Source: Planctomycetia bacterium (GTDB lineage Bacteria; Planctomycetota; Planctomycetia; Gemmatales; Gemmataceae). Taken from it: 49,500 nucleotides of DNA. The stretch covers positions 1-49,500 of the forward strand of contig SXID01000230.1 in assembly GCA_005772955.1 (NCBI GenBank), in the 5' to 3' direction. Made by a program: the position numbers and the translations under genes. Positions 1 to 7,774 of the stretch are shown in pieces. Numbering within the stretch: position 1 is the stretch's first letter; each line of letters opens with the position of its first letter. The notes under the pieces were generated by a model, which ran no database searches, was not told the DNA's origin, and saw nothing but the letters and a program-made list of their open reading frames with translations.

Positions 1-1
1 C

Positions 2-328
2 CCGGACGGCAAGACGATCGAAGCAGAAGCTGCGCACGGCACTGTGACGCGCCACTTCCGCGAACACCAGAAGGGCAAGCCGACCAGCACGAACCCGATC
101 GCGAGCATCTACGCGTGGACCCGCGGTCTGATCTATCGCGGTAAACTGGACGCCACGCCCGACGTGGTGAAGTTCGCGGAGACGGTCGAGAAGGTGTGTG
201 TGGACATGGTCGAGAGCGGGAAGATGACGAAAGACCTCGCGATCCTTATCAGCGACAAGACGCCGTACCTGACGACGGAGCAGTACCTCGACGCGGTGGA
301 CGCCGAGTTGAAGAAGCGGATGGGGTGA
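2..328 (+). CDS. icd: NADP-dependent isocitrate dehydrogenase, C-terminal part (5' end outside window)
   Basis: Only the last 108 residues are present; the reading frame is open from base 2 and ends in TGA at 326-328. The product would oxidatively decarboxylate isocitrate to 2-oxoglutarate in the TCA cycle. The fragment opens with [14 protein letters not shown] and continues with [15 protein letters not shown], the C-terminal signature of the homodimeric, eukaryote-like NADP-IDH family. The GTG at 44 is internal and not a start. The end KKRMG followed directly by the stop is a normal terminus for the family. An antisense ORF from the neighbouring frameshifted locus runs into this 3' end. The family call is confident; cofactor choice is inferred from the family only. 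Confidence 0.9.
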   Translation, partial: PDGKTIEAEAAHGTVTRHFREHQKGKPTSTNPIASIYAWTRGLIYRGKLDATPDVVKFAETVEKVCVDMVESGKMTKDLAILISDKTPYLTTEQYLDAVDAELKKRMG

Positions 329-822
329 AAATGCGCAGTACCCGCGAGAAGTATCCGGTCTTCGCGTACACGCTCAGGATCGTGTCGCCGACCTCGAAGA
401 AGGTGCCCGCCTTCTCGTCCTTCGAGAACGCGAGGGCCGGGTACTGCCCGGCCAGCACGTCGGCCGATTGCGCCTTCGCTTCGACTTCGTCCGACAACAA
501 GCCGGTGGCGCCGACGTAGAAGACCCAAGAAGTCGTCAAACAGCACCTTCATGAAGTCATCGACATTCGTCACCTTCGTCTTGGCGGACAGCGTCTTGTG
601 CTCGTAGGTCACGTCGCCATTCAGCACGTCCTTTAACGCGGGCTTCTCCAGCGGTTTGCCGGTCCTTGTGATGTGGGCTGGACGCCGCCAACTTAGCCCG
701 TTGTAGGGGAACTGCGAGCGCTTCATCGTGAAGTTGATTGAGTGTGCAGGCGTGTACTTCGAGCCGGCAGATCGGTAGGCGATGGGTGCCGGTGCGAGCC
801 GCGTGGCGGGTTCGTGTGTCAC
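249..822 (-). pseudogene. hypothetical ORF, apparently broken by a +1 frameshift
   Basis: Two overlapping minus-strand frames look like halves of one protein. The first runs from GTG at 822 (or ATG at 726, MKRSQFPYNG) to a segment reading VDDFMKVLFDDF. The second continues from about 535 with WVFYVGATGLLSDEVEAKAQ and on to TFFEVGDTILSVYAKTGYF. Removing one T in the run near 531-536 would join them as DDF-WVFYVGATG. The second frame does not stop until 249, so it overlaps the isocitrate dehydrogenase 3' end by about 80 bases, which is odd for a functional gene. I do not recognise the family. It could be a decaying gene, a sequencing error, or two small unrelated ORFs. It would diverge from ileS, with about 40 bases between the starts. 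Confidence 0.35.
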
Positions 823-863
823 TCGTAAACTGAACGTGTTGTTCTCCGTCGCGAGGTTGCGCC

Positions 864-3800
864 ATGCCGTTTGAGAAGGTCGAATCGTCGGTCGATTTCC
901 CGTCGCTGGAGCGCATGATCCTGAAGTTCTGGGACAACAACGGCATCTTCGAGAAGCGGAAGTCGCTGAACGCGGGGAAGAAGCAATGGAGCTTCCTCGA
1001 CGGCCCGATCACCGCGAACAATCCGATGGGCGTTCACCACGCCTGGGGGCGCACCTACAAGGATGTGTACAACCGCTACTTCGCGATGACCGGACACGAT
1101 CTCCGTTACCAAAACGGCTTCGACTGCCAGGGGTTGTGGGTCGAAGTCGAAGTCGAGAAGGAGTTGAAACTTGCGAGCAAGCGCGACATCGAGAACCTCG
1201 TTCCGGGCGACCCGGAAGCGAGTATCGCGCAGTTCGTGCAAGCCTGTAAAGATCGCGTGAACAAGTTCGCGCGTGTGCAAACGGACCAGAGCATCCGCCT
1301 GGGCTACTGGATGAACTGGGACCGCACCGACGCGGACTGGGCGAAGAAGCCGGATGACCGCAAGTCGTACTTCACGATGAGCGAAGAGAACAACTATACG
1401 ATCTGGTCGTTCCTCAAGAAGTGTCACTGCAAGGGTCTTATCAATCGCGGCTACGACGTGATGCCCTGGTGCGGGCGCTGCGGCGTCGGCATCTCCGAGC
1501 AGGAGATGAAGGAAGGCTACAAGCTCGTCGAACACCGCGCGTGTTTCGTGAAGCTCCCGATCAAGGGCCGTGAGAAAGAAAACTTGCTCGTGTGGACCAC
1601 GACACCTTGGACGCTCACGAGCAACGTCGGCGCCGCGATCAACCCCGATCTCACATATCTGCAAGTGAAGGTGAAGGGCGAAATCTATTACGTCGCGAAG
1701 GGCGCGTTCAAACTGAATCGGATGGCGTCCTCTGGCGAGCCGGGAGTGTCAGCGACCGGAGATGAAGACGACGCGGAAGACGGCGCGAAGAAAGGCGGTC
1801 GCCCGTGGCTGAAGGAGGTTCCCAACCTCGTCACCATCGAACAACACTTCAAGGTGAAGGCCGGCAAGGGCGAGACGTATGAAGTTGTCGGCGAGGTAAA
1901 AGGGAGTGAGATGCTGGCTTGGGAGTATGTCGGGCCGTTCGATGACCTCCCAGCGCAGAACCACGAATACGGCTTCCCGGAAGAAGTCGCCAAGATCACG
2001 AAGCAGAGCGGTACGTGGCCCGCGAAGACCGCGGCGCAGGCGCACCGCGTCATCAGTGGCGGCAAGGACGTGACCGACACGGAAGGCACGGGCATTGTTC
2101 ACACCGCGCCCGGTTGCGGTGCGATCGACTACCAGTGGGGCAAGGAAAATGGTCTGCCGCCGGTCGCGCCAATCGGCGACGACGGCGTGTTCGTGGACGG
2201 CTTCGGTGCACTCACCGGCAAGCACGCGGTCGATCCGAACACCGCGGACGCGGTGTTCGATAGCCTCAAGGCGCATGATCGGCTATTCGCGACGGAGCGG
2301 TACGTACACCGCTATCCGCACTGCTGGCGGTGCAAGACGGAACTTCTATATCGTCTCGTTGATGAATGGTTCATCAACATGGGGCCGAAGCACACGGAAT
2401 CCGGGTTTCGCGGCGACATCATGAAGGTGGTGAAGCAAGTCAAATTCCTGCCGGAGAGCATCAACGGTCAGGCGCGTGAATATGACTGGCTCTGGAACAT
2501 GGGCGACTGGATGATCTCCAAGAAACGCTACTGGGGTCTCGCGCTCCCGATTTGGGTGAACGAGAACGACCCCAACGATTTCGAGGTGATCGGCAGTTAC
2601 GAAGAGTTGAAAGAGCGTGCGGTTGAAGGCTGGGCGGAGTTCGACGGGCACACGCCGCACCGCCCCTGGGTCGATCGCGTGAAGATCAAGAGCGCGAAGA
2701 CCGGGAACCTGATGTCGCGCGTGCCGGACGTGGGCAACCCGTGGCTGGACGCGGGCATCGTGGGGTTCTCCACGCTGAGGTATAACCTCGACCACACTTA
2801 TTGGGAAAAGTGGTATCCCGCGGACTTCATCACGGAGAGCTTCCCCGGTCAGTTCCGCAACTGGTTCTACGCACTGTTGGCGATGTCCACGATGATGGGC
2901 GACGGCCAACCGCCGTTCAAGACGCTGCTCGGTCACGGGCTGGTGAAGGATCAGTACGGCAACGCGATGAGCAAGAGCAGCGGGAACTCTATCGAGTTCG
3001 TTTCCGCGGCGGATGAAGGCGGCACGATCACGGACCCGAAGGGCAAGCCACTGCCGTTCAACGCGATCGGCGCGGACGTGATGCGCTGGCTCTACGCCCG
3101 GCAGAACCCTGCGGCCAATCTCAACTTCGGCCCGGAACCGGCGAACGACGTGCGTTCGCGCGTGTTCTTCAAGTTGTGGAACACCTACGCAATGTTCTGC
3201 AACTACGCCAACGGCGACGGTTTCGATCCCGCAATGGCGCACGTGCCGGTGGGCGAGCGCCAGGACATCGACCGCTGGTTGCTCTCAAATCTCCAGACGC
3301 TCATCAACGACGCGAACACCGCGTTTGCCACCTACGACGTGATGACGTTCGCAATCAAGACCGAAGAGTTCATCGAGGGCGATCTATCGAACTGGTATGT
3401 GCGGCGTAACAAGGAGCGGTTGCACAGCAAGAACACCGACCTTGATGACGATGGACGCAAGGACAAGAACGCCGCGTACCAGACGCTCTATACGACGCTC
3501 ACGACGCTGTGCAAGTTGATGGCGCCGTGTGTGCCGTTCATCACAGAAGTGATGTGGCGGAATTTGGCGTCCCAAGGACCGCAGTCCGTGGGCGTGCGGG
3601 AGTCTGTTCACCTTTGCGACTTCCCGCGGGCCGATGAAGCGCTCATCGATAAAAACCTGTCCGACGACATGAAAGCCGTGCAGCGGGTCATCTCGCTCGG
3701 CCTTGCGGCGCGGCAGCAGGCGAAGATCAACGTGCGGCAACCGCTCGCGGAGTTGGTGGTGTCGTCCAGTTCGGAAGCGGACAAGCGAGCGGTCGCGCGG

Positions 3801-4394
3801 TTCCCGGACCTTATCCTCGACGAGTTGAACGTGAAGGTGGTGAGCCTACACACCGCGGCTGGCCCGCTGCTCGTCGGGGCGGCTCGGCTCAACAAGAAGG
3901 TCGCGGGCAGCAAACTCGGCGCGAAACTCAAGGAGGCGGAAGACACGCTCGGGAAGATGGACTCGGCCGACATCGCAGCGCGACTGGAACGCGGGCCGTT
4001 TGAAGTGGCCGGCGTGCCGTTGACCACTGCCGACTTCAACATCGAGTACGCGGGGCAACCGGGCTGGTGCGGGGTCGCGGACCGCGGCACACAGGTGGCG
4101 ATCAGCACCACTATCACGGAATCGCTGAAGCTCGAAGGGCTGGCACGCGACATGATTCGTCAGGTACAGAACGCACGCAAGGACGCGAAGCTCGATCTGC
4201 TCGACAAGATCGAACTTCACCTCGCGACCGATGCGCCGGAACTGAAAAAAGCGATCATCGCCCACCGCGAGACGATCGCGACCGCAGTGCAGGCGACGCA
4301 GTGGGCCGATGCGCCGCTGACGGGCGACGGCGTTCACGCCGCAACCGTGAAGATCGACGGGCAACCGTTGCTGATCGTGCTGCGGAAAGCGTAA
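864..4394 (+). CDS. ileS: Isoleucyl-tRNA synthetase with altered HIGH motif (GVHH)
   Basis: This cytoplasmic class I synthetase charges tRNA-Ile with isoleucine. At 1,176 residues it is longer than the usual 900-1,050. The catalytic HIGH position reads GVHH (residues 56-59), exactly eight residues before the conserved KD where typical IleRS has HxGH. The second signature, KMSKS, appears as AMSKSS near residue 702. The CP1 editing domain is recognisable from TTTPWTLTSN (about 242) and GTGIVHTAPGCGAIDY (about 412). Cysteine pairs in WCGRCG (about 201) and HCWRCK (about 490) fit zinc sites, and a helical anticodon-binding domain follows. The start ATG at 864 follows GCGAGGTTGCGCC, a weak ribosome-binding site. 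The gene stands alone and ends before a strong hairpin at 4464-4524. The GxHH form has been reported for some IleRS2 enzymes highly resistant to mupirocin. Confidence 0.95.
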   Translation: MPFEKVESSVDFPSLERMILKFWDNNGIFEKRKSLNAGKKQWSFLDGPITANNPMGVHHAWGRTYKDVYNRYFAMTGHDLRYQNGFDCQGLWVEVEVEKELKLASKRDIENLVPGDPEASIAQFVQACKDRVNKFARVQTDQSIRLGYWMNWDRTDADWAKKPDDRKSYFTMSEENNYTIWSFLKKCHCKGLINRGYDVMPWCGRCGVGISEQEMKEGYKLVEHRACFVKLPIKGREKENLLVWTTTPWTLTSNVGAAINPDLTYLQVKVKGEIYYVAKGAFKLNRMASSGEPGVSATGDEDDAEDGAKKGGRPWLKEVPNLVTIEQHFKVKAGKGETYEVVGEVKGSEMLAWEYVGPFDDLPAQNHEYGFPEEVAKITKQSGTWPAKTAAQAHRVISGGKDVTDTEGTGIVHTAPGCGAIDYQWGKENGLPPVAPIGDDGVFVDGFGALTGKHAVDPNTADAVFDSLKAHDRLFATERYVHRYPHCWRCKTELLYRLVDEWFINMGPKHTESGFRGDIMKVVKQVKFLPESINGQAREYDWLWNMGDWMISKKRYWGLALPIWVNENDPNDFEVIGSYEELKERAVEGWAEFDGHTPHRPWVDRVKIKSAKTGNLMSRVPDVGNPWLDAGIVGFSTLRYNLDHTYWEKWYPADFITESFPGQFRNWFYALLAMSTMMGDGQPPFKTLLGHGLVKDQYGNAMSKSSGNSIEFVSAADEGGTITDPKGKPLPFNAIGADVMRWLYARQNPAANLNFGPEPANDVRSRVFFKLWNTYAMFCNYANGDGFDPAMAHVPVGERQDIDRWLLSNLQTLINDANTAFATYDVMTFAIKTEEFIEGDLSNWYVRRNKERLHSKNTDLDDDGRKDKNAAYQTLYTTLTTLCKLMAPCVPFITEVMWRNLASQGPQSVGVRESVHLCDFPRADEALIDKNLSDDMKAVQRVISLGLAARQQAKINVRQPLAELVVSSSSEADKRAVARFPDLILDELNVKVVSLHTAAGPLLVGAARLNKKVAGSKLGAKLKEAEDTLGKMDSADIAARLERGPFEVAGVPLTTADFNIEYAGQPGWCGVADRGTQVAISTTITESLKLEGLARDMIRQVQNARKDAKLDLLDKIELHLATDAPELKKAIIAHRETIATAVQATQWADAPLTGDGVHAATVKIDGQPLLIVLRKA

Positions 4395-4463
4395 GAGACA
4401 AACGAACGCGGCCGGGACGAACCCGATCACATCGCAATGTGCCGATCGTAACGACATTAACGA

Positions 4464-4524
4464 GTCGCAAGTAGTGAGGTCGAAGACCACAACAGTGCAG
4501 GTCTCCGACCTCACTCCTTGCGAC
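4464..4524. terminator. Long inverted repeat between convergent genes
   Basis: Two 24-base arms (4464-4487 and 4501-4524) match at 22 of 24 positions and are separated by a 13-base loop. The hairpin lies between the ends of ileS (4394) and the convergent TIGR03000 gene (4537), so it probably terminates both. There is no T-run, and the stem is much longer than an ordinary intrinsic terminator, so it may also belong to the dispersed palindromic repeats seen elsewhere in the window. Confidence 0.6.
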
Positions 4525-4536
4525 GGATCGCAGCGA

Positions 4537-5214
4537 CTACTTGGAGGCGGCTTGCACACCGGTCGGCGTAAGTGTTACCGTCGAGGTTTCACCCGCGCGC
4601 ACGATGACCGATTCGGTTACTCGCTCGGTGCGCCCGTCGCGAACCACTTCCGCCGTGAGTTCGTAGCGGTAGTTCTGGCCCGGTTGCAGCGCCGGCGTGC
4701 GGAACGTGCGCACCGCCCCAGTCCCGGTCGCAGCGGTGCCGTTGAAGAGCAGTTTCGCGTCCGCCGGGAGAGTCACCGACACGCGACCTTCCGTCTTCTC
4801 CTTCAGCTCGTCTTTCTTTCCGTCGTCTTTCTTTCCGTCGTCTTTCTTTCCGTCGTCTTTCTTCTCGTCGTTCGCGGGTGGCTTGTTGGGATCCTTGTAC
4901 CACACGCCAAGGTACGGCTGTGCCGCTTCTCGCGGATAGTTGAAGTACCCGGCGGTGCCATGGTGGGCGTAGGACGCGAACCCGCCGCCGGCCATCCAGT
5001 TCGCGTACGGCCCCTGGCTGGAGTTGTAGTAGGCATACCACGGGTAGTACCACGCGTGGTTGTACGTGTTCGTGTACCACCCCGGCGGCATGACCGACGG
5101 CCACGTGACCGAGGTCGCGGACGGCCCCCAGTGTTGGTCCTGGGCGCTCGCGGCACCCCCAGACCACGCCCCCACTCCGACCGCAAGCGCGGCCACCAGT
5201 AACAGCCTTCGCAT
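4537..5214 (-). CDS. Secreted TIGR03000-domain protein with KKDDG repeats
   Basis: A 225-residue exported protein of unknown role. Residues 1-24 form a signal peptide (MRRLLLVAALAVGVGAW, then ASA-Q). A Tyr/Trp-rich stretch follows (WYTNTYNHAWYYPWYAYYN), then a Lys/Asp-rich linker built from about four KKDDG units, encoded by a 15-base direct repeat at about 4811-4870. The C-terminal part (VSVTLPADAKLLFNG, then TPALQPGQNYRYEL) matches the planctomycete TIGR03000 domain, a short beta-sandwich-like module. ATG at 5214 is preceded by AGGAG seven bases upstream; longer in-frame extensions lack a signal peptide. It ends next to the shared hairpin. The domain assignment is from memory of the family pattern; no function is known. 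Confidence 0.85.
   Translation of the reverse strand: MRRLLLVAALAVGVGAWSGGAASAQDQHWGPSATSVTWPSVMPPGWYTNTYNHAWYYPWYAYYNSSQGPYANWMAGGGFASYAHHGTAGYFNYPREAAQPYLGVWYKDPNKPPANDEKKDDGKKDDGKKDDGKKDELKEKTEGRVSVTLPADAKLLFNGTAATGTGAVRTFRTPALQPGQNYRYELTAEVVRDGRTERVTESVIVRAGETSTVTLTPTGVQAASK
4811..4870 (-). repeat. 15-base tandem repeat encoding KKDDG units
   Basis: The unit TCTTTCTTTCCGTCG (plus-strand reading) occurs about four times head to tail, the last copy diverged. It encodes the repeated KKDDG linker of the TIGR03000 protein. The near-perfect base identity suggests recent slippage or expansion. Confidence 0.85.
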
Positions 5215-5392
5215 GACGCTTCTCCTGTTGTGAATCCGTGTTGGAATCCTGCCCCACCAACTGGATTTTGCGCTACACCCAACCGCGAACAACCGCACTT
5301 GCCCACAGTTCACCTGATTCCGCCGGCCGGACGTGCGGGTTAACACTCTGGCGCCGATTGCGGTTAGCTCCGGGAGCGATAGAACACGAAAG

Positions 5393-5461
5393 GAGTTGCG
5401 AGTTGAAGCCGCGTCGTGCCTTCGGCTCGCGACTCGCAACTGGCGACTCGCGACTTGCAAC
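5393..5461. repeat. GAGTTGCGAG-family repeat upstream of mqnE
   Basis: The motif GAGTTGCGAGTTG at 5393 faces its inverted relatives (CTCGCGACTCGCAACTGG and CGACTCGCGACTTGCAAC) at 5426-5461. The same word family recurs at 17600-17674 and 23549-23615. Here it ends 11 bases before the mqnE start, just upstream of the GGAG ribosome-binding site. Function unknown; it can form an imperfect hairpin in the 5' untranslated region. The rest of 5215-5392 shows no gene and must hold the promoters of two divergent genes; I could not pick out the boxes. Confidence 0.6.
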
Positions 5462-5472
5462 CTGGAGCAGAC

Positions 5473-6615
5473 ATGACCACGCTCACTACGCGGCTCGCCG
5501 ACATTCAGGACAAGGTGCATTCCGGCACGCGTCTCACGTTCGACGACGGGCTGTTCTTGGATCAGAACGCGGACCTGTTCACGCTCGGCGAACTCGCGAA
5601 CTTCGTGCGCGAGAAGAAGAACGGCAACGTCACCTATTACAACGTGAACCAGCACCTGAACCCGACGAACGTGTGTGTGTACCGGTGCGCGTTCTGTTCG
5701 TTTCGCGCCGACTTGAAGTCGCCTGCCGGCTACGTGATGACCGACGCGCAGATTCTCCAGCGTGCGCGAGAAGCAAGCGAACAGGGCGCGACGGAACTTC
5801 ACATTGTCGGCGGACTGCACCACCTGTTGCCCTACGAGTGGTATCTGAACATCATCGCGAACATTCACACCGCGTTCCCGGACCTGCACCTGAAGGCGTG
5901 GACGGCGGTGGAGTGGGACTGGTTCGAGCGCATCACGAAGCGCCCGACGCGCGAGTTGCTCACGGAGATGAAAGCGGCGGGCCTGGGTTCGCTACCGGGC
6001 GGCGGTGCGGAGATCTTCCACCCCGACGTGCGCTCGAAGTTGTGCGACTACAAGGCCGATGGCGCGCAGTGGCTGCGCGTGCATCGCGCGTGGCACGAGT
6101 TGGGCGGCAAGTCGAACGCGACGATGCTCTACGGCCACATCGAGCAGCCGGAACACCGCATCGACCACATGGTTCGCTTGCGAGAACTACAGGACGTCAC
6201 CGGCGGCTTCCAGACGTTCATCCCGCTCGCGTTCCACCCGACGAACAACCCGCTGGGCGCGAACATTCCGCGTCCGAGCGGCTTAATGGATCTCAAGGTA
6301 ATGGCGGTGTCGCGGTTGATGCTGGATAACTTCCCGCACATCAAGGCGTACTGGCAGATGCTGACCGCGAAGGTTGCGCAGGTGGCCCAGAGCTACGGTG
6401 CCGACGACATCGACGGCACGGTGGTTCACGAGACGATCTACCACGCGGCTGGGAGCGACTCACCGCAGGAACTGACGGTGCGCGACCTGCGCCGTTTGAT
6501 CGAGGAAGCGGGCCGCGTCCCGGTGGAACGCGACACGCTCTACAACGAAGTGGTCCGCGACAAACCCGCCGAACGCAAGTGGGCGACCGGCCGCAAGCTC
6601 GAAGTGGTGGGCTGA
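5473..6615 (+). CDS. mqnE: Aminodeoxyfutalosine synthase MqnE (radical SAM)
   Basis: A 380-residue cytoplasmic radical SAM enzyme of the futalosine route to menaquinone; it joins the MqnA product to adenosine to form aminofutalosine. The iron-sulfur signature CxxxCxxC is C68, C72 and C75 (CVYRCAFCSF). Other family landmarks are NVNQHLNPTNVC before the cluster, the glycine-rich SLPGGGAEIF, and FIPLAFHPTNNPLG. ATG at 5473 follows GGAGCAG; a longer frame back to 5416 reads through repeat DNA and is not favoured. No other menaquinone genes lie in the window. A near-copy of the last 53 or so coding bases occurs again at 10321-10373, so the terminal residues after ATGRK may have been replaced by an insertion event. 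Confidence 0.93.
   Translation: MTTLTTRLADIQDKVHSGTRLTFDDGLFLDQNADLFTLGELANFVREKKNGNVTYYNVNQHLNPTNVCVYRCAFCSFRADLKSPAGYVMTDAQILQRAREASEQGATELHIVGGLHHLLPYEWYLNIIANIHTAFPDLHLKAWTAVEWDWFERITKRPTRELLTEMKAAGLGSLPGGGAEIFHPDVRSKLCDYKADGAQWLRVHRAWHELGGKSNATMLYGHIEQPEHRIDHMVRLRELQDVTGGFQTFIPLAFHPTNNPLGANIPRPSGLMDLKVMAVSRLMLDNFPHIKAYWQMLTAKVAQVAQSYGADDIDGTVVHETIYHAAGSDSPQELTVRDLRRLIEEAGRVPVERDTLYNEVVRDKPAERKWATGRKLEVVG
6550..6602 (+). repeat. Direct repeat, copy 1 (inside the mqnE 3' end)
   Basis: These 53 bases of mqnE match 10321-10373 with about four mismatches, in the same orientation. This copy codes for VVRDKPAERKWATGRK. The pair brackets a 3.7-kb segment carrying two minus-strand genes. Confidence 0.85.
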
Positions 6616-6632
6616 GCGCGTTGTCGTATGAA

Positions 6633-7754
6633 CTATTTGGGACGTTTTGCAGGCGGGTCAGTTGCGACGGCACGACCGAACCACGTCGCCGCGATTTCGG
6701 TTCGGTTTACGTCTGGGCGCGGTACCCTCTTCAACTCTACTCTCTTCAGAGCCGGCTTGCCGCTCAGTGGGAGCAGATAATCCTCCCCGTCGCCGGTCGC
6801 ACCTTTCTTCGTGATACCGACGCACGCCGACCCGTCGCGGCTGTTGCGCACGAGTGCGAGAACGGGGCATTTGACGTCGTCCCAAACAGCCGTCACCTTC
6901 CACTCCTTGCGGTCGCCTGCAGGCGGTTCGGCCATGAAAACCCGTCCGGTCATCTCGGTAACAAAGAACACACGCCCAGTCGAATCGCGGTGCGCGAAGA
7001 ACGGCTCGGCAAACGGAACAGGAATCGATTCCACTTTCGCCCGAACCTTCTCGCCCTCCTTATCGGCGCGGAAGGTGACCAAATCGACGGTCTTCCGAGG
7101 TGCTCGCTGAACATAAAGCGTCCAGTCGCGATCCGATGCCGAGGGTGGGCTAAAGTCGAACGTGAACGGCGGGCGGCCGTCCTTTGGCGGTTTGCCGACT
7201 TCCGCGATCTTGACCAGATCATCTTCCTTCAGGTCGCGCGCGTACGCGGCAAGAAAGCCGCGCCGGATGGATGTCACGGTCGGGCGCGACGATCCACTGA
7301 TGTACAGCCCGCTGTCGTCGAAAACGAACCCCTCGTCCTTGATTGGGTCAAGTTTCGGTTTCGGCCCACTTCCGATGACGAACCGTACTGGAACGCGGAT
7401 CGCTTGGCAGCGCCAAGGGATGTGGGCCGAAGACCCTTGATCGATGAAGAAGCTCCCAAGCCAGAGCGTATCTCCATCGACCGCCCACCGCAGGGGGAAG
7501 TGATGGCCCTGATCGAACAAAAACGACTCCACGGACTGGAACACTGTGTCGCCTTTCACTCCGACGGGAGAGCGGGTGATGAGCGAGTATGTCGTAAGCG
7601 ATTCGTCCTCGGTCGCCGGATCTTTTAGCGTCCAAGTGTAAACAGAATCATTGCGCAGCAGAACTTGAACCACACCGCGGGCCGGCGAATGGTTAACCTG
7701 GGCGTTCAACACGCTTATGGCAGCAACGCATACCGAAATCAGAAATGGAAACAT
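6633..7754 (-). CDS. Secreted hypothetical protein
   Basis: A 373-residue protein starting MFPFLISVCVAAISVLNA, a clear signal peptide, so it is exported. ATG at 7754 has GAGGAA seven bases upstream; GTG at 7769 is possible but lies before that site. The mature part contains VWDDVKCPVLALVRNSRDG and FFAHRDSTGRVFFVTEMTGR, which read like beta-strands of a propeller-like or repeat fold, but I recognise no named domain or catalytic motif. It begins only 20 bases after the stop of the Calx-beta/transglutaminase-like gene on the same strand, so the two are probably cotranscribed. It lies inside the segment bracketed by the duplicated mqnE end. Function unknown. Confidence 0.75.
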   Translation of the reverse strand: MFPFLISVCVAAISVLNAQVNHSPARGVVQVLLRNDSVYTWTLKDPATEDESLTTYSLITRSPVGVKGDTVFQSVESFLFDQGHHFPLRWAVDGDTLWLGSFFIDQGSSAHIPWRCQAIRVPVRFVIGSGPKPKLDPIKDEGFVFDDSGLYISGSSRPTVTSIRRGFLAAYARDLKEDDLVKIAEVGKPPKDGRPPFTFDFSPPSASDRDWTLYVQRAPRKTVDLVTFRADKEGEKVRAKVESIPVPFAEPFFAHRDSTGRVFFVTEMTGRVFMAEPPAGDRKEWKVTAVWDDVKCPVLALVRNSRDGSACVGITKKGATGDGEDYLLPLSGKPALKRVELKRVPRPDVNRTEIAATWFGRAVATDPPAKRPK

Positions 7755-7774
7755 AAAAGTATTCCTCACTCGAT

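Noticed and set aside
2346-3242. 298-residue minus-strand ORF inside ileS
   Set aside because: Shadow of the ileS catalytic domain, no recognisable family.
4811-4870. Short tandem repeat considered as a binding-site array
   Set aside because: It is in frame and codes for KKDDG units, so protein-level expansion explains it.
5215-5392. Possible riboswitch upstream of mqnE
   Set aside because: No recognisable conserved aptamer sequence; nearby structure comes from the dispersed repeat.
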